From the NCBI GenBank assembly GCA_027039465.1, contig JALWEA010000550.1, positions 1 to 7,253 on the forward strand: 7,253 nucleotides of DNA, written 5' to 3'. Shown piece by piece: positions 1-6,080 of this stretch (positions within the stretch are counted from its first letter, which is position 1; each line of letters opens with the position of its first letter). A program made the position numbers and the translations under genes. The notes under the pieces are model-generated. The model had not been told where the DNA came from. It ran no database searches and saw nothing but the letters and a program-made list of their open reading frames with translations. The DNA is from Calditrichia bacterium (lineage in GTDB: Bacteria; Calditrichota; Calditrichia; Calditrichales; Calditrichaceae).

Positions 1-884
1 ATGTACGGTAAGCCGCGCAAATAGCCGCTTAAATGCTTGCGCATTTCAATAACCCCTTTGCGCTCGCCTTTGTATTTTACGCTGAACTCGTAATGGCGTT
101 TCAACAACTCCACCCGTTCCTCAATGCTCGGCGGAGGCGGGACTTCCCCGTGCTGCAAATAGTGTTTGGTATCTCTGAAAAGCCAGGGATTGTGGATGGC
201 GCCGCGGCCGATCATAACCGCATCGCAGCTGGTTTCGTCAAACATTTTTTTGGCCAATTCGGGCGTCGTCACATCCCCGTTGCCAATCACCGGAATGGAA
301 ACCGCTTCTTTTACCTTGCGAATCCATTCCCAGTCGGCTTGTCCTTTGTACAGTTGCGCTCGCGTACGGGCATGAATCGTCAAAGCTTCGATGCCCACAT
401 CTTCCAGCATTTTGGCCACTTCAAGGATAACAATGGAATCGGCGTCCCAGCCCAAACGGGTTTTGGCCGTCACCGGAACCGATACGGATCGGGCTACCGC
501 TCCGGCAATTTTCACCATTAACGGTACGTCCCGCAATAATCCTGCACCCGCACCCTTCAGGGCCACTTTTCGCACCGGGCATCCGAAATTAAGATCAATA
601 AAATCCGGGCCTTTCTCTTCCGCTAATTGGGCGGAACGCACCATGGCTTCCACACGATTGCCGTAAATTTGAATGCCCACCGGATGTTCTTCCGGCAGAA
701 GGGTCATTTTACGAAAAGCCTTTTCCGCATCACGCACCAGCGCTTCCGAACTGATGAATTCCGAATATACCACATCGGCGCCCAACATTTTACAAATCAT
801 GCGGAAGGGATAATCGGTCACGCTTTCCATGGGCGCTAAAAACAATCCGCGCTCAATTTCATATTCACCGAAAACAATTTTCAT
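1..884 (-). CDS. tRNA-dihydrouridine synthase, DusB-like (3' end outside window)
   Basis: This is an FMN enzyme that reduces a specific uridine in tRNA to dihydrouridine with NAD(P)H, in the cytoplasm. I translated 294 residues by hand from the reverse strand. The TIM-barrel landmarks of the family are all present: LAPM at 16-19 followed by ESVTDYPFR, DLNFGCP with the catalytic Cys at 102, KTRLGW at 141-146, HART at 171-174, GNGD at 201-204 and the FMN-phosphate motif GRGAIHNPW at 226-234. The last visible residues (EMRKHLSGYLRGLPY) belong to the C-terminal helical domain, so roughly 30-50 residues lie beyond the left edge. The start at 884 is preferred because a GAGA lies 9 nt upstream; an in-frame ATG at 893 has that GAGA directly against it. 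It follows the DUF2203 gene after 79 bases without a visible terminator, so it is probably co-transcribed. The Dus family call is firm; the DusB subtype is inferred from resemblance to Bacteroidota sequences. Confidence 0.95.
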   Translation of the reverse strand, partial: MKIVFGEYEIERGLFLAPMESVTDYPFRMICKMLGADVVYSEFISSEALVRDAEKAFRKMTLLPEEHPVGIQIYGNRVEAMVRSAQLAEEKGPDFIDLNFGCPVRKVALKGAGAGLLRDVPLMVKIAGAVARSVSVPVTAKTRLGWDADSIVILEVAKMLEDVGIEALTIHARTRAQLYKGQADWEWIRKVKEAVSIPVIGNGDVTTPELAKKMFDETSCDAVMIGRGAIHNPWLFRDTKHYLQHGEVPPPPSIEERVELLKRHYEFSVKYKGERKGVIEMRKHLSGYLRGLPY

Positions 885-963
885 TTTTTGCATTCTCAAC
901 GGTTCATTCACATTGTGCAGGCAAAAATACGGAAAAATAGAAGGGAATGAAAGAGGCTATTTT

Positions 964-1359
964 TTAAAAAGAATCCAATGGTCGGCGGCCCTTAAAGCCT
1001 GCTTTTAATCCATGCCAGAAACGGATGTCTTCTTCATCGGTCTTCCAACATAAAAACACTTCCTCACCATTGGGTCGCAGTGCCGGGAAATCAACCAACC
1101 CGCTTTCAAAACTTTTGATCTGAATGCCCATGTCCAAAATTTCACGCGCCAGATGCAAAAAGCGATGGTAAAGACGCGGATAGGGTTCCAGGGTGTCCGG
1201 ATGAAAACCCGGCTGATATTTTCCCCGATAAACATCAAAACCCGTTTGCGCCAGTTCGGAATGTATTCGTGCCATTTCCTTTAATTGCTTGCGCAAAAAC
1301 GGAAGCAAGGAACGCGCTTCGTCAATTGTGAAATGCTTTTGAAATTGAAGATTGGTCAT
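964..1359 (-). CDS. DUF2203 family protein
   Basis: This 131-residue protein has no established function. It has the DUF2203 layout: an N-terminal helix opening with FTIDEARSLLPFLRKQL (10-26), a middle helical part, and the diagnostic C-terminal block GLVDFPA (87-93), FLCW (102-105), IRFWH (112-116) and GFKGR (121-125). The length is normal for the family. The conserved Cys104, His116 and the acidic residues between them are suggestive of a ligand or metal site, but that is inference. There is no signal peptide or membrane segment, so it should be cytoplasmic. Its ATG overlaps the stop of the ferredoxin gene in an ATGA arrangement, which implies translational coupling and similar expression levels. 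No strong ribosome-binding site precedes the ATG, consistent with coupling. The family call is confident and the role is unknown. Confidence 0.88.
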   Translation of the reverse strand: MTNLQFQKHFTIDEARSLLPFLRKQLKEMARIHSELAQTGFDVYRGKYQPGFHPDTLEPYPRLYHRFLHLAREILDMGIQIKSFESGLVDFPALRPNGEEVFLCWKTDEEDIRFWHGLKAGFKGRRPLDSF

Positions 1360-1709
1360 CGGTCTTCGGACGTTGTTTGTGGTTCTTCGACCGTCTCTTT
1401 AAGATGCAAGCGTTCAATCACTTTATCATTCAAAATCGATTCTTCGATAATAGCATCCACATCATCGGGCTGCACTCCGGTGTACCAAATGCCCTGCGGA
1501 TAAATCACCAAATTCGGCCCGTGCTCACATTGGCCCAAACATCCCGCACGATTAACGCGATAGGTTTTGTGCAAACCCAATTCCGCCAGTTTGTGCTTCA
1601 GCTCGGCGCGAATTTGCTTACCGCCCCGGGCACCGCAGGAAGGCCGACCACTCTCATCGGGTCGGTGATTCTCACACACAAAAATATGTTTTTCGGGCAA
1701 CTTCACCAT
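1356..1709 (-). CDS. Thioredoxin-like [2Fe-2S] ferredoxin
   Basis: This is a small cytoplasmic electron carrier of the thioredoxin-fold [2Fe-2S] ferredoxin family, which includes the Aquifex and Clostridium pasteurianum proteins and the NuoE C-terminal domain. With the start used here it is 117 residues. The four cluster ligands are visible: Cys12 in HIFVCEN, Cys25 in RPSCGARGG, and Cys57 and Cys61 in AGCLGQCEHGP. That gives the usual widely spaced first pair and a CX3C second pair. The typical continuation NLVIYPQGIWYTGV follows, then a helix and an acidic, probably disordered tail ending EEPQTTSEDR. An ATG at 1718 would add three residues (MIN), but the GGGGA ribosome-binding site touches that ATG and sits 9 nt from the one at 1709. 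The gene follows E2 by 33 bases and overlaps DUF2203 by 4. Its redox partner cannot be read from sequence. A direct role with the E1/E2 complex is not established, since such complexes normally reoxidise through E3 and NAD. Confidence 0.9.
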   Translation of the reverse strand: MVKLPEKHIFVCENHRPDESGRPSCGARGGKQIRAELKHKLAELGLHKTYRVNRAGCLGQCEHGPNLVIYPQGIWYTGVQPDDVDAIIEESILNDKVIERLHLKETVEEPQTTSEDR

Positions 1710-1718
1710 ATTAATCAT

Positions 1719-1723
1719 TCCCC
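1719..1723 (-). promoter_or_regulatory. Ribosome-binding site that decides the ferredoxin start
   Basis: The minus strand reads GGGGA here. It lies directly against the ATG at 1718 but 9 nt before the ATG at 1709, so it supports the shorter, 117-residue ferredoxin. Confidence 0.6.
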
Positions 1724-1742
1724 AATCGACGATTTTTAATCA

Positions 1743-3014
1743 TCAAACCGTCATTTCCGGATCATAATTTTCCAGATATTCCCGTATCTTTTCCAGGAAC
1801 TGCGATCCCATGGCCCCGTCAATCAATCGATGATCAATGGTCAACGACAGGTACATGATCGGCCGAATAGCGATGGCATCATTAATGACTACCGGGCGTT
1901 TTTTCACGGCTCCCACACCTAAAATGGCCACCTGCGGCTGATTAATAATCGGGAAGCCCGCCGTAGTACCAAACACACCAAAGTTCGAAATGGAAAAGGT
2001 GCCGTTCTGAATTTCGTCGGGACTCAGACGTTTGGTGCGCGCCCGAGTCGCCACATCGTAAACCGCCCGCGCAATACCCAACAAGTTTTTGGAATCGGCC
2101 TGAAAGATATTGGGAACAATCAACCCGTTTTCCAGGGCCACGGCAATGCCGATATTGTAATATTTCTTAGCCAGAATCCGATCGCCGTCAATGGAAGCAT
2201 TTAACAAAGGGAACTCTTTTAGCGCCCGCACCGTGGCTTCCACAATAAACGGCGTGTACGTCAGGCTAAAACCTTCTCTTTGTTTGAAAGCCGTCTTATT
2301 GCGGGCAATAATCGTTTCCACATTTTTCATATCCGTTTCGGTGTACAGGTAAACATGGGCCGAGGTCAATTTGGATTGAATCATGTGCTCGGCAATGCGT
2401 TTGCGCATATTGTCCATGGGAATTTCTTCCACCGGGCCGCTGCTCATAACCGTTTGCGGGCTAACGGGCTGTGTTGCCACCGAAGCGGCCGGTTGCACTT
2501 TCTTTTGTTCAATGTATTTTAGAATGTCTTTTTTGGTCACACGCCCATTCACTCCGCTGCCATCGATGCGTTCCAGTTCATCCATGCCGATGCCGTGCTC
2601 GCTGGCAATATTCATCACCACCGGCGAATAAAATCGCTTGCCGGATTTACGGCTTTCTTTTTTCTCAGGGATTTCAGGCGTTGCCGCGACCGCATTCCCG
2701 GGCGCTGCCGTTGTTACTTCCTGCGTTGGCGCGGGTTGCTCACCTTCCGCAGGCAGCTCTCCGATCGCTTCGCCTTCCGCTGCAATGATCGCAATGGGCT
2801 TGCCCACTTCCACCACATCGCCCTCTTTGGCCAAAATTTTTACGATGGTTCCCGGAATAGGAGTCGGAATTTCCGAATCCACTTTATCCGTACTGATCTC
2901 AAGAATCAGTTCGTCTTTTTCAACCGTGTCGCCTTCTTTTTTCAGCCACTTTAAAATCGTGCCTTCTGTAATCGATTCGCCCAACTTGGGCATGACCATT
3001 TCAATTGTTTTCAT
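1743..3014 (-). CDS. 2-oxoacid dehydrogenase complex E2, dihydrolipoamide acyltransferase
   Basis: E2 is the core of the 2-oxoacid dehydrogenase complex. It takes the acyl group from E1 onto a swinging lipoyl arm and passes it to CoA. The 423-residue chain shows the standard order. There is one lipoyl domain (about 1-78) with the lipoylated Lys44 in STDKVDSEIP. An Ala/Pro/Glu-rich linker follows (about 80-124), then a peripheral subunit-binding domain (about 126-168, with SPVVMNIASEHGI and GVNGRVTKKDIL) and a second linker. The acyltransferase domain runs from about 196 to the end. The catalytic motif DHRLIDG has His395 and Asp399; SISNFGVFG (341-349) and INQPQVAILGVGA (357-369) are also typical. 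Length and domain count are normal. The INQPQVAILGVGA type resembles E2s of Bacteroidota and Actinobacteria annotated variously as acetyl, succinyl or branched-chain transferases, so the substrate is left open. It lies downstream of E1 after a 306-base repeat-filled spacer and 33 bases before the ferredoxin. Confidence 0.95.
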   Translation of the reverse strand: MKTIEMVMPKLGESITEGTILKWLKKEGDTVEKDELILEISTDKVDSEIPTPIPGTIVKILAKEGDVVEVGKPIAIIAAEGEAIGELPAEGEQPAPTQEVTTAAPGNAVAATPEIPEKKESRKSGKRFYSPVVMNIASEHGIGMDELERIDGSGVNGRVTKKDILKYIEQKKVQPAASVATQPVSPQTVMSSGPVEEIPMDNMRKRIAEHMIQSKLTSAHVYLYTETDMKNVETIIARNKTAFKQREGFSLTYTPFIVEATVRALKEFPLLNASIDGDRILAKKYYNIGIAVALENGLIVPNIFQADSKNLLGIARAVYDVATRARTKRLSPDEIQNGTFSISNFGVFGTTAGFPIINQPQVAILGVGAVKKRPVVINDAIAIRPIMYLSLTIDHRLIDGAMGSQFLEKIREYLENYDPEMTV

Positions 3015-3060
3015 GCTTCAATTCCATTCTTGATTTGACAATGTTTTTGGTTGTGAGTAA

Positions 3061-3144
3061 GGGTTAAGGGTTAAGAGTTAAGAGTTGAACGGGTTGATCG
3101 TTAATCGTTATTCGTATATTCGTGTATTCGTTAAGCGTTATTCG
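3061..3144 (-). repeat. Composite short-tandem repeat, copy 1
   Basis: Two arrays of short units lie side by side. At 3061-3088 there are four consecutive 7-mers on the plus strand: GGGTTAA, GGGTTAA, GAGTTAA, GAGTTGA. At 3105-3134 the minus strand carries 8-base units of the form ACGAATAN (ACGAATAC, ACGAATAT, ACGAATAA). The 30-base block 3134-3105 read on the minus strand matches the plus-strand block 5963-5992 at 27 of 30 positions by hand alignment. The order on the minus strand, 8-mers then 7-mers, is the same as in the copy at 5961-6035. Confidence 0.8.
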
Positions 3145-3240
3145 GTAACTCGGAAGTAATTTGCAGTTTTTAGTTCCAAATTGTAAGCGAAACGTATCGA
3201 GAAACGGACGCGTAAAGAATTTCGCAAACCGCACTTTCCG

Positions 3241-3308
3241 ATTAACGAATTACGCATACACGAATAACGATAAAACCAGTTCCGAATTACCAGTTCCCAA
3301 TTACCCTT
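3241..3308 (+). repeat. Composite repeat, copy 2 (diverged)
   Basis: The block ATTAACGAAT (3241-3250) and then ATACACGAATAACGA (3256-3270) recur in the same order and nearly the same spacing at 5962-5971 and 5978-5992. The end of the element at 3304-3310 (CCCTTAA) is the 7-mer word of the other copies. In between, a different 14-base tandem repeat replaces most of the 7-mer tail. The copy is inverted relative to copy 1 and ends about ten bases beyond the stop codon of E1. Confidence 0.75.
3276..3303 (+). repeat. Two-unit 14-base tandem repeat
   Basis: CCAGTTCCGAATTA (3276-3289) is followed directly by CCAGTTCCCAATTA (3290-3303), 13 of 14 bases identical. It sits inside composite repeat copy 2, just downstream of the E1 stop. 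Confidence 0.8.
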
Positions 3309-3320
3309 AACCACCCCCCA

Positions 3321-5345
3321 TCAATACTCCAACAAATTTCGTGCTGCCCGGACAATATCCTCAATCTGCGGCAAGGCCGCTTTCTCCAAAATCGCGCTGA
3401 AAGGAATGGGCGTGTCGGCGCCGGCAACCCGTTTAACCGGCCCGTCCAAATATTCAAACGCTTTTTCCGCAATCTGCGCCCCGATTTCCGCCCCGAAGCC
3501 ATGGAATAGCGTATCTTCATGGGCAATCAGCACCTTGCTTGTTTTCCTGACCGAAGCCACAATGGTCTCGCTATCCAGCGGATTAATGGTTCTGATATCA
3601 ATGACTTCGATGTCGGCGCCTTCTTTTTCCAAAATTTTTACCGCTTCCAAAGACTTGTGCACCAAAGCGCCCCAAGTTACAATCGTTAAGTCTTCGCCTT
3701 CGCGCACCACTTTGGCCTTGCCGAAGGGCAACAGATATTCGGCATCCGGTTCGGGAGCGGCGGCGTAACTTTGGCGGTACAAACCCTTGTGTTCCAGGAA
3801 CAGAACCGGATCACCTCCGCGAATGGCCGTTTTAAGGAGACCTTTGGCGTCAGCGGCATTGGAAGGATAAGCGATTTTAATCCCGGGTAAGTGTGCAAAA
3901 AATCCCTCGATATTTTGCGAATGGCACAGCCCGCCGTGAATGTAACCGCCAACCGGTACGCGCACCACCACCGGCGCTTTCCACGTATTAGCGGATCGCC
4001 AACGCATGGTCGCCAGCTCATTGCGAATTTGCATCATGGCCGTCCAGATGTAATCGCCGAATTGAATTTCCACCACCGGCTTTAATCCGTACACGCCCAT
4101 ACCGATAGCCACGCCGATAATGCTCGATTCCGCCAGAGGCGAATTAAAACAGCGCTTTTTACCGAACTTGGTTGAAATGCCGTGCGTTGCTGTAAATACG
4201 CCTCCTTTGCGGTCGGCCACGTCTTCACCGAAGATGTACATTTTATCGTTACGTTCCATTTCTTCCATCAGGGCATGATTAATGGCATCCACCAAAACCG
4301 TGCGTTCACCGGCCGGTTCCGTCTTCTCAAATTCAAGATGCGCATTTTCTTCCTGCGGCGCATACAAATAGTCGCTTAATGTCGCCGGATCGGGATGTTG
4401 CTCCGCACTTTCGGCCGCTTCGTCAATCTCCTTTTTAATCTGCTTCTTAAAAGCATCCAATTCTTCCTGCGAGAACAATCCGCTTTCAATCAATTGTTTT
4501 TCAAGGCGCGGAATCGGGTCTTTTGCCTTCTCACGTTCCAGTTCCTCTTTGTCCCGATACTTAATTTGCGAATCGGAAGACGAATGCGGCAGAAGACGAA
4601 CTGTTTCCGCTTCGATCAGTATCGGGCCTTGCCCCTTGCGCGCTTTTTGAACGGCCTCGGTTAAAATCTTGTATGATTCGAAAAAATCCGTGCCATCTAC
4701 CTTATAACGGGTCAAGCCTTCATATCCCGCGGTCAGGTGATAGACGGATTTACCGGCCGTCTGCTCTTCAATGGGCACCGAAATAGCGTACTTATTATTT
4801 TGAATGACAAAAATCACCGGCAAATGCTCACGCGAGGCCCAGTTTAATGCCTCATGAAAATCACCCTGACTGGTGGTGCCGTCTCCCGAAGAAACGTAAA
4901 CGACTTCGTCTTTGCCTTCTTTAACGGCGGCCAGAGCGGTACCAACGGCTTGTAAATACTGTGTGCCGGTCGGGCTGGACTGGGAGACAATGCGCAGCGC
5001 CTTGTGGCCGTAATGATTGGACATTTGCCGTCCGGCTGAGCTGGGATCGTCGGCTTTGGCCAAAAAATTCAAAAAGACTTCTTCCGGCGTTACTCCGTAT
5101 TGCAGGACGAAAGCTAAATCACGATAGTAGGGATAGGCAAAGTCATGGCCGGGTTTAAGCGCCATACCGGCCGCGGTTTGCACGGCTTCGTGTCCGGAGC
5201 ATCCGATGTGAAAAAAGCTTTTCCCCTGTTTAATCATAATGATCATTTTTTCATCGGCAAAACGCGCCGAAACAAAATTGCGATAAACGTTCAACAATTC
5301 ATCTTTACTGAATCCGTTCCATTTTTTCTTTTTAGTACCGGGCAT
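3321..5345 (-). CDS. 2-oxoacid dehydrogenase E1, fused alpha and beta subunits
   Basis: E1 is the thiamine-diphosphate enzyme that decarboxylates a 2-oxoacid and acylates the lipoyl arm of E2. The 674-residue chain joins what are two subunits in many bacteria. The alpha half (about 1-330) has the ThDP/Mg motif starting GDGTTSQGD at 154 and ending QNNKYAIS with Asn183-Asn184, and the loop HSSSD (254-258). A charged linker (about 331-346) leads to the beta half (about 347-674). There NSPLAES (401-407) supplies Glu406, expected to contact the ThDP aminopyrimidine, CHSQ (474-477) supplies a conserved His475, and the C-terminal transketolase domain follows. No motif is missing and the frame is intact. 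The start has a good AAGGA 4 nt upstream. It lies 18 bases after the small cysteine protein. Fused E1s of this kind are known in Bacteroidota and relatives. The branched-chain (2-oxoisovalerate) type is my preferred reading, with pyruvate possible. Confidence 0.95.
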   Translation of the reverse strand: MPGTKKKKWNGFSKDELLNVYRNFVSARFADEKMIIMIKQGKSFFHIGCSGHEAVQTAAGMALKPGHDFAYPYYRDLAFVLQYGVTPEEVFLNFLAKADDPSSAGRQMSNHYGHKALRIVSQSSPTGTQYLQAVGTALAAVKEGKDEVVYVSSGDGTTSQGDFHEALNWASREHLPVIFVIQNNKYAISVPIEEQTAGKSVYHLTAGYEGLTRYKVDGTDFFESYKILTEAVQKARKGQGPILIEAETVRLLPHSSSDSQIKYRDKEELEREKAKDPIPRLEKQLIESGLFSQEELDAFKKQIKKEIDEAAESAEQHPDPATLSDYLYAPQEENAHLEFEKTEPAGERTVLVDAINHALMEEMERNDKMYIFGEDVADRKGGVFTATHGISTKFGKKRCFNSPLAESSIIGVAIGMGVYGLKPVVEIQFGDYIWTAMMQIRNELATMRWRSANTWKAPVVVRVPVGGYIHGGLCHSQNIEGFFAHLPGIKIAYPSNAADAKGLLKTAIRGGDPVLFLEHKGLYRQSYAAAPEPDAEYLLPFGKAKVVREGEDLTIVTWGALVHKSLEAVKILEKEGADIEVIDIRTINPLDSETIVASVRKTSKVLIAHEDTLFHGFGAEIGAQIAEKAFEYLDGPVKRVAGADTPIPFSAILEKAALPQIEDIVRAARNLLEY

Positions 5346-5363
5346 ATCTTCCTTTCTAAAAAT

Positions 5364-5555
5364 TTAAACGTGTGGTGTGTGCGTCCGGATTTCCTGCGCC
5401 TGCATTACGGCACAATTTAAAATCATAAAATCATTTAAATCGGCCATCGGGTCGAAATCATCTTTCAGCCGATCCAAACATTCTTTAACGGCCTGTTCAC
5501 CCCGCGGGCAAGGCACGTCGGGGAGTATCGGACATAGTGCTTCTTGGGTTTCCAT
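5364..5555 (-). CDS. Small four-cysteine protein of unknown function
   Basis: I do not recognise this 63-residue protein. It begins METQEALCPI and has cysteines at 8, 16, 26 and 48, with CPILPDVPCPRG (8-19) the most motif-like part. Two likely helices follow (about 20-33 and 38-57), the first mostly charged, the second amphipathic with Cys48. The chain ends THTPHV with two histidines. There is no signal peptide, so it is probably cytoplasmic. The Met at 5555 is chosen because AAGGA lies 7 nt upstream; the frame stays open to an ATG at 5627, but that would add a hydrophobic stretch with no ribosome-binding site. It ends 18 bases before E1, so it is the first gene of the probable operon. The cysteines could bind metal or be redox-active, but this is inference. 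The strong ribosome-binding site, spacing and sensible composition argue that it is real. Confidence 0.7.
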   Translation of the reverse strand: METQEALCPILPDVPCPRGEQAVKECLDRLKDDFDPMADLNDFMILNCAVMQAQEIRTHTPHV

Positions 5556-5562
5556 GACGCTT

Positions 5563-5567
5563 TCCTT
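5563..5567 (-). promoter_or_regulatory. Ribosome-binding site of the small cysteine protein
   Basis: The minus strand reads AAGGA, 7 nt before the ATG at 5555. It selects this start over the upstream in-frame ATG at 5627, which has none. Confidence 0.6.
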
Positions 5568-5628
5568 TTTGTTAAAAGGGACAGAGATTAACAAAAAGAA
5601 ACTATGCCATCTCCCAAACAATTGCAAT

Positions 5629-5634
5629 ACTATA
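5629..5634 (-). promoter_or_regulatory. Possible -10 element of the operon
   Basis: The minus strand reads TATAGT, 5 of 6 to the sigma-70 -10 consensus, 73 bases before the small-protein ATG. No good -35 lies 16-18 bases upstream. The 8-base palindrome ATTGCAAT (5621-5628) follows immediately, near where transcription would start. This is weak, and it is offered only because an operon promoter must lie somewhere in 5556-6080. Confidence 0.22.
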
Positions 5635-5742
5635 TTAACTAATTTTTACGAAAAATATTCCGCCTTTATCTAACCCACTATGGGCCATTTTGGGCGCAAA
5701 AACCATGAACCGATACCCGTTTGCGATTCTTCCACCCCTGTC

Positions 5743-5759
5743 GTCCCCTCATAGGGGAC
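5743..5759. repeat. Perfect 7-bp inverted repeat with 3-base loop
   Basis: GTCCCCT and AGGGGAC flank the loop CAT. It is G+C-rich in an A+T-rich spacer. No T run follows on either strand, so it is not a typical intrinsic terminator. It could be a REP-like palindrome, a protein site or part of an operon leader if the promoter lies further upstream. Confidence 0.6.
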
Positions 5760-5960
5760 ACAAAGTGATTTGGTAGATATTGCCCAATGAAGAAAATCAT
5801 TTGAGATTTGAGAAGAATAAGCTTTGGCAATTCACTCAAAAATTAGTCCTTGAAGCAAAATTAGGCGCACTACTCTTTGACTCCCTGCAAGGGTCCAATA
5901 TTTGGGAAGAGCAAATAGTTACCGCCACTTGCGCCATAAATTTGCCAAACCACAATCCAC

Positions 5961-6035
5961 AATTAACGAATATACGGATACACGAATAACGACTTACCAT
6001 TCAACCCTTACACTCTTAACCCTTAACGCCTAACC
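5961..6035 (+). repeat. Composite short-tandem repeat, copy 3
   Basis: The block 5963-5992 matches copy 1 (minus strand 3134-3105) at 27 of 30 positions and shares ATTAACGAAT and ATACACGAATAACGA with copy 2. It is followed by a tail (about 6002-6035) whose minus strand reads as imperfect 7-mers such as GGTTAAG, the same word class as the array at 3061-3088. It lies about 45 bases beyond the stop codon of the lipoprotein gene. Confidence 0.8.
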
Positions 6036-6080
6036 ATTTCCTCCATTTCCCGCTCAACAATTCTACCTTTGCTACGCAGC

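Larger units (their letters stand above)
3015..3320. other. Repeat-filled E1-E2 intercistronic spacer
   Basis: These 306 bases separate two genes whose products work in one complex, while the neighbouring junctions are 18, 33 and -4 bases. I see no gene. Repeat copy 1 (3061-3144, minus orientation) and copy 2 (3241-3308, plus orientation) face each other across about 95 bases of ordinary sequence, so the mRNA could fold into a long imperfect hairpin. Just before the E2 ATG the minus strand has a weak GGA 9 nt upstream. A TTGTCA lies near 3040 on the minus strand, but I find no matching -10. There is no clear terminator with a T run. Confidence 0.75.
5628..5950. other. Gene-free stretch upstream of the operon
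   Basis: No convincing gene is seen on either strand. A 69-codon plus-strand open frame at 5780-5989 has no ribosome-binding site, no recognisable domain, and its last codons run into composite repeat copy 3. The stretch holds the possible -10 element, the hairpin at 5743-5759 and two adjacent ATTTGAG words (5799-5812). A degraded gene cannot be excluded. Confidence 0.6.

Noticed and set aside
33..839. Several plus-strand open frames at the left edge
   Set aside because: They are antisense to the Dus gene, whose catalytic and FMN motifs are intact on the minus strand.
950..975. Intrinsic terminator between DUF2203 and Dus
   Set aside because: There are T and A runs but no G+C-rich stem; the self-complementarity is only A/T.
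3061..3088. Telomere-like GGGTTAA array as a sign of a linear replicon end
   Set aside because: It lies inside an operon, has only four imperfect units and recurs elsewhere in the window beside another array; an ordinary intergenic repeat explains it.
3061..3308. CRISPR array
   Set aside because: The units are 7, 8 and 14 bases and directly adjacent, with no unique spacers and no cas genes.
5556..5627. N-terminal extension of the small cysteine protein to an ATG at 5627
   Set aside because: That ATG has no ribosome-binding site, while the ATG at 5555 has AAGGA at 7 nt; the extension would add an unrelated hydrophobic stretch.
5743..5759. Intrinsic terminator at the G+C-rich hairpin
   Set aside because: No T run follows the stem on either strand.
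5780..5989. Plus-strand 69-codon open frame
   Set aside because: No ribosome-binding site, no recognisable domain, and its C-terminal codons are composite repeat copy 3.
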